NCBI GenBank assembly: GCA_900155495.1
Contig: FTLJ01000046.1
Location: forward strand, 2,385-66,384
Direction of reading: 5' to 3'
Source of the DNA: Porogramme epimiltina
Taxonomy: Eukaryota > Basidiomycota > Agaricomycetes > Polyporales > Polyporaceae
Length of the DNA: 64,000 bases
Each line of letters starts with the position of its first letter. Position 1 is the first letter of the stretch. The notes beneath the pieces are model-generated. The model was not told the origin of the DNA, ran no database searches, and saw nothing but the letters and a program-made list of their open reading frames with translations. The translations under genes and the position numbers were made by a program. Shown in pieces: positions 1 to 10,269 of this stretch.

Positions 1-1136
1 ATGGACGGCGGGTTCGTCACAAAGACGTCGCTCGAGGTGAGTTCGCCATCGTCTTCCTCTATGGATCCCATTGGCTGACAAGCACGTCATATAGCTGATC
101 TCGGCAAACGAGAGCTTCGACTGCGTGCTCGGCGTCGACACCGCCCTCCAAGTCACATATCACACCGACGCCTGCTCCGTGCACGAGCCCACGCGCAGCT
201 TTGCGGGACCAATTCGACATCACCATGTTCGAGACCCAGCTCCTCCCAACGCTGGAGTGTTCGTCCCTCGCCGAGAAGCACAATCGCGACCATGTCCCAC
301 ACATCCTCTCCCTTGCTGGCCACGATGCACTTTCCAAGATCCCGAAGCAGCCGAGTCAATCGTCCCCGCCGGAAACGGCCCACTCTACTCAAGTGTGAGC
401 AAGGACACCCGTCCTATCAGCAAGGAGTACACGGACAAGCTTGTGCATAGTGCGTCCTCACCTCTGATACACGCGCACGCACCTCCCCGTCTGACATTGC
501 ACGGCCGCCCGGCCTGGCCCGCAGCTCAACATCATGATGGGCATTCTATTGCCCTACTAGATAGGCCTGCACTATTCGCTCTGCTCGCTCGCTCCGCGGA
601 TACCCGGCCTGCAACACCTCGGCATCACAATTGTGCACTATATCTGGGTGGGTCACCGCATCCGCGTGCCGTCCTGTATCTTTTAGTGTGGTAACTACTA
701 ATTGGCATGAGCTAATGCAGCATCATGGTTAAGTGGTACATGACTCGCCCATGAAACTGACCGGCTTCGAAACCCATGGCGATAGCTAGTAGACATCACC
801 ACGAGACACCCCGCTTGTCCACCAGCACTCCGTCCGCGAGCACCCCGTCCGTGCCCCCGAGCCCGACCTCCACCCTCACCATCTCGGAGGTTCCTACTAG
901 AGTTCGGACGTGGATTGCCGTGTGGGGGCCCGGTTGCTTGACGGAGTGCAGGCAGACAGGGGTCTCGTCAGCTGGAAGTCGGCAGTTACCGACTTGCCCT
1001 CGAACCACCACCACTTATCCTCACATCTTCGCTCTACCATGCTTATACTATAACTCGTCTCGCACATCCTAATCCGTATTTCAACCCAAATTTCGTATCA
1101 TCCTTTCTGTCTTCGCTATCACTTTAATGACCCCTA
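1..1136. other. Unresolved region; possible 5' end of an unidentified gene
   Basis: The first base of the window opens an ATG frame of 12 codons that runs into a good donor (gtgagttcg, from about position 37) with an acceptor at about 95. The next stretch reads LISANESFDCVLGVDTALQ before the frame becomes unclear. I could not join later exons into one convincing protein, and I recognise no domain. From about 700 to 1136 I see no coding signal; this part probably holds the promoter of the gene starting at 1137. The frame could be a decayed gene or a gene with splice sites I failed to find. Confidence 0.25.
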
Positions 1137-1993
1137 ATGGCCAACCCGAAGAAACGTAAAGACGTGCCTCAAGGAGCAACATTGCTAGACTTCATTGGTG
1201 GGGAATCAGCTGGACCTTCTTCGCAACACAACAAAAAGCAAAAGGCGGTGAAGGCGACCAAGTCGAATATAGATCCTTCCCGTTCGAAGGTTGTGCCCCA
1301 AGTTAAGCGTGAAGTTGGGGACGAGTTCATCGTCGTCGACTCATCTGACGATGTCATCATTCTCGACTCGTCCGACGATGATGACATCGTGGAGGTGTCT
1401 GCTATTCGCCCTGCACCAAAGCCTATGCAGGCGACTGCCGAATCTCGCAATAGGACTGCGTCAAGTTCATACAGCTCGAAGGTCCGGCTCGGTGGCTCTG
1501 TGCTAGTGGATACTCGTACGTCCCCGCCACCCTCCGGCTGTACACGAGACTCATCCACATTGCTGCAGGTATTCATATTAAAAGCGAGAGCAACGATACG
1601 CTAGGCACACCTTCAGAGCTTCTGGTGCCGGCATGTTCTACCCCTAACGGTAGAAGGGACCCATCACCGTTCGGGCTCCCGTCTATGCTATTACCACAGG
1701 ACGAGTCTTCTTCCGCGAAACTCTCTTCCGCTACTTCACCCCCTGTTCCAGCGGACTGTTCTCACGACATCCTCAGAGGCGGTATCCCGGTCCCACCTGC
1801 CCGGAGCGTTGGTGAGGCTGCCCTGCTTGGTGAAGGGGACTGGGGCATGGGCGACGATGAGATAGAATTCGTTGACGACGAATGCTCGCCCTCGTCCATT
1901 GTTCGACCGACAGCGTGCTTGGCCCCTAGTACGATCCGGGTTGAGGACACTAGTACTCTTGGTCAGGCGAGCCTGCAAACTCTCGATAGGTGA
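1137..1993 (+). CDS. Disordered nuclear-type protein with tandem SUMO-interaction motifs and a PIP-box-like N-terminus
   Basis: Two exons, 1137-1515 and 1569-1993, join in frame (donor gtacgt, acceptor ctgcag) to give 267 aa. No globular domain is visible. Residues 3-8 are a basic patch (PKKRKD), followed by ATLLDFIGG, which resembles the hydrophobic core of a PCNA-interacting peptide. Near residues 60-90 lie two back-to-back hydrophobic-acidic segments (FIVVDSSDD, VIILDSSDDDD), the classic layout of SUMO-interaction motifs, with a weaker third (IVEVSA). VKRE and IKSE fit the psi-K-x-E SUMOylation consensus. The basic head plus LLDFIG recalls the N-terminus of Pso2/SNM1-type nucleases, but no metallo-beta-lactamase domain follows. 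The final codons (GATAGGTGAGC) also read as a strong donor, so the gene could continue into unseen exons. Function by inference only: a SUMO-dependent chromatin or DNA-repair factor. Confidence 0.55.
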
Positions 1994-2893
1994 GCGCCTC
2001 CATGCAGTAGATAGTGGAATGCCTGTAGCTGCATAGTTGGTAGAAGAGAGGTGAAAGAAAGACGCCTGGAGGCTTTTCGCCGAGGGGGTGCGGAAATTGG
2101 AATTCCAACAACTATCCGAATGGTTGATCAGCACAGATCCTCTCTAGAACCTACAAACAGGACATACACGTTATGTTTCCGATGGTATCGTATATCATTC
2201 GATGGGAGAGAGCAACGGGCAACTGGGAAAGTGCGCAGGCCCTTGATTCACGTGAATAACAAGCCTTATCAGGTTTACTCAGACGCTGGATCTGGGATGC
2301 GTAGCAATATGACATTCCAATTGATCATTTGACGTGCGCGTACATGAACTTTGAAGAGCAAGTATGATAGGAGATAACAGAAAGCAGAGTATGATACGAG
2401 TATGTACGAGAAAGACAACTTAACGGCGACACAGAGCGGGTGAGAGGCAGGATGTGGTACAAAGCAATATGCGGGTCGGGGATGACGGGGACGACGCTTC
2501 GATGAAGACAGACTCCGTTCTCCCAATAGTAGAAGGATATAACGAGGACAGAGTAACACGAAGACGGTGCGACGTACTGGCACTTGTCAGGCGCGGCGTT
2601 GTATATCCTCTCACCGAATTCCTTCCGCTTCTTACAGCCGAACATGAGGAGTCTTTGCGTGAATGACATCTTGACCGGAGGGCAGTGGGAAGACGGATCC
2701 GCCCCTGCAGAAGGACCTGAGGGCGAGCCCAGGCTCGCGATTGGACGGAAGCAAGACCAGAAGGAACCTGTGGAGCTGTGAGAGGAAAGCGCTGTGGGGA
2801 CTTACGCATTCACGGAGAGTTGGGAGGTATATCGTGTGAACTGCAGGTTCGGGATGGTGGGGTTCGACTCGGTTCGTTGCTGTTCTTGCACCA
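1994..2893. other. Intergenic stretch
   Basis: Short open frames occur on both strands but none shows domain-like composition. On the minus strand just downstream of the 64-aa gene, a further open segment (about 2890-2810) ends in a plausible donor (gtaagtccc). It may be an extra 3' exon of that gene or its 3' UTR. Confidence 0.4.
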
Positions 2894-3136
2894 TCATGTT
2901 TCCAGGGCGGTTCTCCCTTTGAGGTAGTAGATCCATTCGCAAAGCTCTTCGACTGCTCCTTCGATCTCGAGCATCGTGGATTCGAACTGAGTCAACCGTT
3001 CATCAGTCTCCGTCCGGAATACGACAAAATCGTCGTAGCCCGCGCGCACAGGCTTTGTCGCCGCTGACTGTTGGGATTGGAACCATCTTAGGCGGGTGGA
3101 AGAGTGGCTGCTTACCTGAGGGACCGTGGTAGACAT
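2894..3136 (-). CDS. Small helical protein of unknown function (64 aa)
   Basis: ATG at 3136-3134; exon 3116-3136 encodes MSTTVPQ, then an intron (gtaagc...caacag) and exon 2894-3067 up to a TGA. The product is 64 aa. After a short flexible head, the sequence from GYDDFVVFRTETDERL onward is strongly amphipathic, with heptad-like spacing (ERLTQFESTMLEIEGAVEEL), as in small coiled-coil subunits of SNARE, kinetochore or BLOC-type complexes. I do not recognise a specific family. The clean phase-0 splice and the compact helical composition argue that it is real. An alternative is that this is only the N-terminal part and a further exon (about 2810-2890) continues the protein. Confidence 0.5.
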   Translation of the reverse strand: MSTTVPQVSSHSSTRLRWFQSQQSAATKPVRAGYDDFVVFRTETDERLTQFESTMLEIEGAVEELCEWIYYLKGRTALET

Positions 3137-3359
3137 GGTTTAAGGTGGCGGCAGGAAAGCTTCTTATGGAGCAGGTGGATGTAGAGCCCCCTTAGTGTAC
3201 AGGTGTATGCGTACAACAGTCCTGGGGCGAAGAACGATGATGGCGGGAGGAACCAATTCTCTAATGGGGTGTATGACTAAGCTTTCTTGATGACTCATCA
3301 TCTCGCTGCGTCAGCTGATTGCCCATCAGATAATGAGCGCTGAGCTCCGGGTGAGATTG

Positions 3360-3640
3360 GGTGGCGTTAGGTGGCGTTGGGAAACGTTGGGAAACGCTGG
3401 GATGCGATAACTCGACTGGGGTTGGGATTCGTTGGGAAACATTGTGGTAAGCAGAATTCCATCTTGGTGGTGATTTGGTGAGCAAATGCGTGATTTTACT
3501 GGAAACTGATGTGTTTCACGGTGATTCCCAAGGATTCACGGGGAAACGCCACAATGTTTGTGCTTGGCGATATGTTCCTCGTGAATCACTATGAGTCCCG
3601 ACGAATCCCGACGAATCCCCATGGATCCCTGTGAGACGAG
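3360..3640. repeat. Short imperfect direct repeats (GTTGGGAAAC and CGACGAATCC units)
   Basis: Between about 3370 and 3445 the decamer GTTGGGAAAC occurs in two adjacent copies and again after a gap, with near-copies (GCTGGGATGC, GTTGGGATTC). Between about 3598 and 3630 a second unit, CGACGAATCC, is repeated in tandem, with related GATTCACGGGGAA and GTGAATCAC words nearby. No coding frame crosses the block. It is probably decayed simple or minisatellite sequence. Confidence 0.5.
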
Positions 3641-3671
3641 CAGTATTGTATAATATAGTCCAGTAAGGCCA

Positions 3672-3947
3672 CTCATACTCACAGCAACCCTCATCTCCCG
3701 CTTCCTCATCAACCTGCGGGAAGCCAATCTCCGGTCTGTCAAGGTCGACTCCGACGACCCTGCCTACGTCTCGTCACACTCCGATAATTCTCTCCCGAGC
3801 TTTGTCGCCGCCCCTAGGGCTGCCATGGGGACTGCCGGACCGGGCGAAGTGCACATGCAAGGCGGATCCCTTGAGAGCGGGGAGGGAGGTGAGGTCGATC
3901 ACTGGGAGTGTGACACGACCGGAGTTGAAACACACTCTCGAGGTTGA
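3672..3947 (+). pseudogene. Orphan C-terminal fragment of a DUF6533 seven-helix protein
   Basis: A 91-codon open frame ends at TGA 3945-3947. It begins in the last helix, ILTATLISRFLINLREANLR, followed by VDSDDPAYVSSHSDNSLPSF. This aligns residue by residue with the C-termini of the two fuller copies in this window at 25.2 kb (ITHFLLNLQEAHL, VNTDDPLYF) and 63.0 kb (LISRFIMNLQEAHLR, GSEDPLYFSTHLNNTLPSF). No upstream exons for the other helices or the DUF6533 N-terminal motif are visible; the preceding 300 bases are repeat-rich. I read it as a relic of a duplicated gene, although a very short expressed membrane peptide cannot be excluded. Confidence 0.65.
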
Positions 3948-4968
3948 GGAAGCATAACCTCGCGACTGGTGGGGTGTATAATCTCGTCGGCGGTATCATA
4001 GATGTCCATGGCTCCGTATTTCTATTGTCTCTTTCCGTGGCAGTCCTGGGTGTTTCACTCTGAGTTTGTTTCATCCATTCGCAGAGACTGGTTACTTTCT
4101 TGGGCAGAACACGGCACAACTGTACACGGACCTCTGGCCACTCGTAGTTGTAGGGGTATTGGAAAGGGGTTCACACGATGAACAGTGTATCCAGAGTCAC
4201 GACGGGGATACGAATGAATAGATATGGTCCAAAATCAATGATGAAGAGTACAAAGTTGGGTGTAACAGGGTACATGTGCCAGTGTGCGTTCTTAGTTCTT
4301 GCATTCCCTGGTATCTCTTTCCGTGATAGTCTCTCGCGCTTCATGTTTTATCTATTAACGGAGGTTCGTTCGAACGTCCTTGGGTAGCATATAGTATCAT
4401 GCCATCATGCTTTAGTTGCTTCTGTAGTCATTCGCAGTCGTAGAGTTGAGGGCCAGTGTTATTAGCATACTCTGAGTCGCAGGAGGGAAATGAATGCTTC
4501 GTGATGTGCACGAAGATCTCACGGGACGGATTAAATACTAGTGTTGATATACTAGTAGGCGTCGCCAGCCTCCGGTCATAGCTTGAGTCGGTCGCCTGGG
4601 ATTTACAAAGACTCAGAGCGGAGCTGCAGTGGCTAGCCATCGAAAACGCCCAAACGTCCTCAAGCGAGCAACTGTATTGAATGTATAATCTTCCCAGCTG
4701 AGAAACGCTAGTTCAACATCATCGCGACCTTGCGAGGCCCTCAATGACCGATTGAATACAGTCACGGGTCGCGTCCCTCAATCGCTCATACCAACGCACG
4801 AGACTCGTCACTGGTCAGTTCACACACGAAAGAAAAACCCCTCAAAATATATGTGCTCTCAGTGACCAGCGTACAACGACATCGGGGTCTCATAGGAATA
4901 TCTAATATCTTCTTATGTCTGTGCATCCAGAATCCCCCCTTCTGAGTAGATTCAGCGTCTTGACCACC
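3948..4968. other. Intergenic stretch without a supported gene
   Basis: Only short frames in several phases, none conserved in style. It holds the 3' side of the minus-strand gene that ends near 4969. A TGA at 4952-4954 could be its true stop if one more short intron is used. Confidence 0.4.
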
Positions 4969-7812
4969 TCACCTTCCAAAGGTGAGAGGTACGTATAATT
5001 TTCCTTGTACCTGAAAGCAAAGGATTAGCCCCGCCACGTTATTGATGTAATAAATGAATACGTGCTGGGATGACAATCTAAACCCCGGAATATGGTTCAT
5101 TGTTTGCTCCGGTTCGTCCGCGACACGGTTTCGGTTTGGTGACCAATACCCAAGAGAATCAGGAGGGTGCACGCCCTCGTAGAACATATTTTGGTGGAAG
5201 TAGACCTTCGGCGGCACACCTTCACATCCTGTCCGGCTCGGTTCGGAGGTTAGGGGGCATTCAGAGAATGACCGACTAACGCTCCCCAAGTAGGTCTGAT
5301 GGTTCCTCTGGTAGAGGGAAGGTAGAATTGTCTTCATCCACGCTCGCACTGCACTCCCGATATGTAACTGCACCAAATAGTCGTATTAGAGTAAATTCTC
5401 TCGCGAAAGCCCACACATACCTAGTAAAACCTCGCTCAGAGAAAGTCCGTGATTCTGGGCGATATCTTCTGCGTAATTCCAGAAGAAATTTCGCACTAGG
5501 TTATCGGAGATAAAGCATCGAGTGAGAGCGAACGTAGCACGACCGTTGTATCCTGGGTCTTTGGGGTCCAGAATGAATTCATAGCTGTTAGATTGAGAGG
5601 AGGTCAATATTCCATATCCCTTGGTCACGGTTACAACAGGCATGCCAGACCCACCTAATCAACTCTTGCAGCCGCTTAACGGGTTTCCACGGCGGTGAGG
5701 GGCCTCCATTCGCGTCGTAACCAGAGTAGTCGACGTTGAAAGTTACCGGATATCCGACCAAATCCTCCACATTCCCAAGAACAACGAAGCGGTCCCCGGT
5801 GGCGCTCTTGGAGATATAGCCGTAGTCTCCCAATTTAGCCTCGGCGGGAAAGGCGAATCGCGAAGCCGAAAACATGCATCCTATCTCTGATTCGATGAAT
5901 TTGTCTATGTATTCTTGAAGGGAGGGTGATTCCTGATGAGAGCGTAACGCAGAGAGTAAATTCACGGTGGGAGAAAGTGGCTGTTGTGATCGCGTGCGTT
6001 TGTCTGAACAATATATTCCGTTAGACGGATAGAATAACATGGGGACGGAAACCCATGTGATACCTTCGTATTCCCGGGCATTCCCCTGAGCCTGCATAAC
6101 GACGTTGAGTAAAGACGCGTGTGAACACAACGTTAAGAACATACTTGATTATACAGCAGATGGATACATCTACGAATGCAGTCGTAGTTTGCGCCAAATA
6201 AATCAGAGGGATCGATGATTAGCCGGCCCTCGTCGTTGAGCATCGCGGAAGGCAGGCAGACATGGTGTCTGTGCCAGTGTGCTTTCGCAGGCTTGAAGGT
6301 ACCAAGTCGGACGCCTTGATACTCACAAAGTAGAGGAACACGTACTCACATTATACACAGGAATGTTTATGCTCGCCGCAAACTGGTAGGCACTCTTAAA
6401 ATATAGAAGTCAGCCTATCATGGGGTACGTGCATCCGAAGTTAGTATACAAACACTGAAGTCTATCAGCTATACGACGGTGAGCGATTATTCCTCTATCG
6501 TCGATATGAAGTGCGCACATGCTTCAACCAATTCTTCACGAGGCACTTTGGGTCCCTAACCACTAGATCGTGGCTCAGCGGGTGATTGCCTATTCAACCG
6601 GTTTACGCGATCAGCCTATCTATGACGTCATCGAGAAGGATATGCCTACCGGTGTCAAGTATGTAGAATGACTTCACAATTGAGCTATGAGATCGCCCAA
6701 GGACTTGCGCGAAGTGCAGATGGTACCCATGCCTGGTGTGGAATAAGATGCTGTCTGAGGACCAATGAGAGTAAGACGTATAATGCTCACATGTTGGGAT
6801 TATAAAGACTCGGAACCAACGAGTTCATGGACACCTAAACGCAATCGTCAGCAATGCCTGCCAAATATCAAAACAAAGTTCTTGCCTTAGACCTGGGCGA
6901 GCAATTGCGGAGCTCCCTAACGATCACAACGCCAGGACGGCCTTCCCAGAAAGCCTCGTATTCATTCGCCTCATAGCGATCGAATACCTTGCATATACCC
7001 GGGCGTTTTCGGATGATCTTGAGGTCGGCCCACCTCACGATCTTAATCTAAAGGCTCGACCCAGTAAGCACGATATTCACAACGGGTAACCACTACATGC
7101 ACCAGTCAACATACCTGAAGGCTGCTGTCGTACCTAGCCTGCTGTTGGGCGCTTTTCCTGAGGGAGATCAGGCATGCCATCTACGAGAATACCAAGCACA
7201 GAAAGTAAGCATAGAATACAACAGACAACGCTATCTCGATGTCGTACGTTGAACTGCTCGCGCGCATCCTGTAGATCCTGCGTCCGTTTGTTCAAAGTCG
7301 ATGTTATTGAAGCTTGATGGAAGAAACGGTGGACTGCAGGGCGTTGAAGTTCGCGTTCGACATCGCGCTGGATGTCGCTGATCAGCCTATGTGGGTCACG
7401 GATGAGCTGTTGTGATGAACAAACGAAGGCGAAACAACCGCACTTATGGAGGTCCTCAAGGTTCTGCGTAATATCTTCCCCGATCTCGCAGTCTTCTGGA
7501 TTAATTCGCTTCTGAATGTGTTCGAGGACCGAAGCCGCGCGGGCGGCCAACTGAACGAATCCCTCCTGGCTCGCACCCACTTTCTAGATTGGTGACGTTA
7601 GTGTGAAGAAAGTCTCAACTCATCGTGGTAGGTGGATAGGAGGGTACCTCAAGCATCTTCGTGAGTCCGAGCGCTGATCGGACGATAATTCCGAAGAGGG
7701 GAACAGCAACGGAGATGGCGTCCGATGCAGTGTCTAGTGCTTCTAAGAGCGTGACGGTGGTCGCGAGCACGTCTCGTGGAGGAGGTCTACGGACGCGGCG
7801 TAATCCTATCAT
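4969..7812 (-). CDS. MLKL/HeLo-like N-terminal helical-bundle protein with an uncharacterised C-terminal region
   Basis: Start ATG at 7812. The first exon reads through TLLEALDTASDAISVAVPLF and GLTKMLE; after a phase-0 intron (gtaccc...aatctag) it continues with KVGASQEGFVQLAARAASVL. This is the amphipathic, Ala-rich pattern of the MLKL N-terminal domain/HeLo-like bundles that basidiomycetes place at the front of signalling proteins. A middle exon (about 7060-6890) includes VRWADLKIIRKRPGI and AFWEGRPGVVIVREL, which looks like a degenerate kinase N-lobe but lacks a convincing catalytic lysine. The C-terminal exons (about 6230-4969) carry conserved-looking blocks such as RFAFPAEAKLGDYGYIS, GDRFVVLGNV and GYWSPNRN. 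The region 6430-6880 is hard to splice cleanly. By family knowledge, such bundles serve as membrane-targeting cell-death or adaptor modules; that role here is inference. Confidence 0.55.
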
Positions 7813-8086
7813 TGTCTATGTTCGTCTTGATCTAGGTGTGTACCTGCGTTAGCGGGCCTGAGAAGAGGTTGCGGTAGTGAGGGCTCGCGTTGAGTGCAAA
7901 TGAAGGAACCTGGGCGTCATCATGTACTCGGGCTCCAAGTATGTCAGTACTGCATAACGTCAAAGGACGCTCAGCCTCTGGTAGTCGGCCTTGAAGTATA
8001 TTGCAGGCACTAGACGATAGATGCATCCGAAGACGCAGGTTACTGTACAACAAAAGAAATCATACAACGTACAAGCGACTCACAGC

Positions 8087-9103
8087 CTACACAGCCCCCG
8101 CGACCTTCGCATACACCGCAGCGACCCCGACTCCAAGCACGAACGCGACAGCCCAGTCCTCCACCCTCCGCCTATCCACAGACCCCAAACCCATGACCGC
8201 CACCACCCCGTTCACCTTCCCATTCGCATGCCCGTTCTCCTTCCCAACATTCACGCACCCGTTCCCCGTCGACCCCGGAGCGACCGCACCCGCGCGACGC
8301 ATGCGCTCCTCGAAAAAGGGCACGTCCGCCGGCGCGCACAGCGCGGCGCGCAGCCCCGGGAGCCCGTCGAGGCTCCGCGCGTTGTTGTCCGCCCAGTACG
8401 CCTTGAGGCCGCCCGCGACGGGCGCGCCTGCCGCAGGCTCCGCGGGGGGCGCGGCGCGCTCCGTGCGCTCGCGCTTGTCGAAGAAGTCGAGGAGCCCGTT
8501 GCGGTGCCCGCGGAAGTCGTAGTACGGCACCGCGTACCCGCACGACTGCGCGCGCGCGAGGGGGGTGGAGGGGAGGGAGGAAGCAGACGTCAAGCCGCGG
8601 ACGTGCGCGAGAGGGGGGAGGGGCGTACGTACCGTGCTGACCTTGTGCACGTCGAGGACGATGGCGGCGCGCGAGCCTGGGCGGCGCTCCTCGGGCGGGA
8701 TGAGCGCTTCATACTCGCGCGAGCCGAACTCGTGCACCGATCCTAGTGGCATCGGGGGCGTGCCTCGTCAGTCGCGCGACAGGGGCGAGCGCGAGGAGGG
8801 AGGACGGGTGGACGCACCGGTGCCGAAAAGGCGCATGATGCGCGGCGGGCCGTCGAACGCGCTGAACATGATCGTCATGCGTCCATTCTCGCGGATGTGC
8901 GAGATCGTCTCGACGCCGGAGCCGGAAAGATCTTGGTACCAGACACGGGTGGGGGAAACGACGTGGAAGGAGTCGCGGACACCCTTGGGGGAGACGTTGA
9001 TGTGTCCCTCGGGGCCCAGGGGCGCAGTCGCGACCCAGAAGAGCTCCTGCTTGAGTAGCCAGGGGACGAGCTCGGGCGGGATTGTGTCGTAGAACTTGAC
9101 CAT
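8087..9103 (-). CDS. PNPOx-like flavin-binding split-barrel protein (YLR456W/YPR172W type), paralogue 1
   Basis: Three exons, 8818-9103, 8633-8742 and 8087-8545, join to give 284 aa. The N-terminus, MVKFYDTIPPELVPWLLKQE then FWVATAPLGPEGHINVSPKG, is the signature of fungal pyridoxamine 5'-phosphate oxidase-fold proteins related to yeast YLR456W and YPR172W. The barrel continues with VWYQDLSGSGVETISHIREN and MTIMFSAFDGPPRIMRLFG. After SCGYAVPYYDF comes a lineage-specific tail rich in Ala and Gly, ending in a hydrophobic segment (WAVAFVLGVGVAAVYAKVAG) that looks like a C-terminal tail anchor. It probably binds FMN or a related cofactor, but the substrate is unknown for the family. It is the closest relative of the gene at 11581-12933: same intron positions, opposite strand. 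Confidence 0.85.
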
Positions 9104-10269
9104 TTGGTGTGGTGGGCCCGAGGGTGGGTGTGGGGACTTGGATAAGGACTGCCGAAGATAAGTATGCAGGGGTGGCCGCAAGGCGTTCGCGCTGAGATCA
9201 GTGGGCCAATTGCGTGACTGGGACCAGTACTTTCGGCCGACCGAGTCCAACACGGTGACCAGGAGGGGGCGAACTCTCGTCGGCAAGAAGACTGGAGGAT
9301 GAGTCAAGACGGCTTCTGCATATGGGTCAACGGGGGTCAGATGAGCACCATCGTGGCCCGTGCCATAATGCCCTAACGCATGGGAGTAGTGCACAAGTAA
9401 TATAACACATCCGCTGTGTTGATTGTAAGACTCGTGCCCAAGGCCTCCGTTCTCCGTTCTCCGCTGTCGCTTTTTTGAACGCGAAGTGTGCTGTGGAAGT
9501 GCACCTCGCGACGAGGTTGATCACGCACCCAGGTGCAGAAGTTCCAACGTTCACCCTCTATCACGGTGCGGACTCTATGCGACTTGTATTCAAGGATGTG
9601 CAGGAACCATACCGGTAGAGAGGTTACAGACATCACACACTCTTTTCCGCCCCTCCCAATAGACCGCATCCACTTGCAGACGCTCTCTAGCTCCACCGTC
9701 CCACCAAATACTAAAGGATTCGTACGCCTTTCCTACAGTCGAGGTCGAGTGGAGGTCTCAGCGAGAGTTGCTGGTATTTTGGGGATGCAAGCGCTCCACT
9801 CAGAGGCCGAGAGAAGCGAGGAAGGCGGCGTCGGGGAGCAAGGCGGGAGAAGAAGAGGTCGGAGTGTGGGAGATGTAAGAGAGAGTGGAGTAGGTGTGCA
9901 ACGGGCTACCCTGGAACCGTCCGACGCTTGAAACTCGAACTTGAACGCTGGAGGGCTGGAGCTCAGAGGCCCAAGAGGCGCGGACGCTGGGGAGAAAAAC
10001 AAGAGCGAAAACGCGGAGATAGCGTCCGGATAAGTCTGGGGACGGCCTGGATAGGTCCAGATTAGGTCCAGGGCAGGACATGCTTGGCGGAAATGCGCGG
10101 CATGTGATTGGGCCACGAAAGTTACCCCACATCTTATGTAATTTCTTCTGCCCTTACGATTTCGAATTTATGACATCTCCATCGGGTGCCCTCGGCCTCG
10201 ACTCTTCCGCCGACCTCATCCCCGACACCGTCCTCCACGACGACCACAACCTCTCTCTCATCCACAACG
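9104..10269. other. Divergent intergenic region between the PNPOx-like gene and ISA1
   Basis: The minus-strand PNPOx-like gene starts at 9103 and the plus-strand ISA1 at 10270, so this 1.17-kb gap holds both promoters. Several frames of about 100 codons overlap on both strands, but they conflict with one another and none looks like a known protein. Confidence 0.4.

Noticed and set aside
1137..1993. Naming this gene PSO2/SNM1
   Set aside because: Only the short N-terminal motif pattern is similar; no metallo-beta-lactamase or UBZ motif is present in the window.
6880..7060. Calling the 5-8 kb gene an active protein kinase
   Set aside because: Only a short N-lobe-like stretch is seen; no catalytic HRD or DFG motif was found.
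8021..8746. Long plus-strand frame over the first PNPOx-like gene
   Set aside because: It is an Arg/Ala-rich shadow of the real minus-strand exons caused by high GC at third positions.
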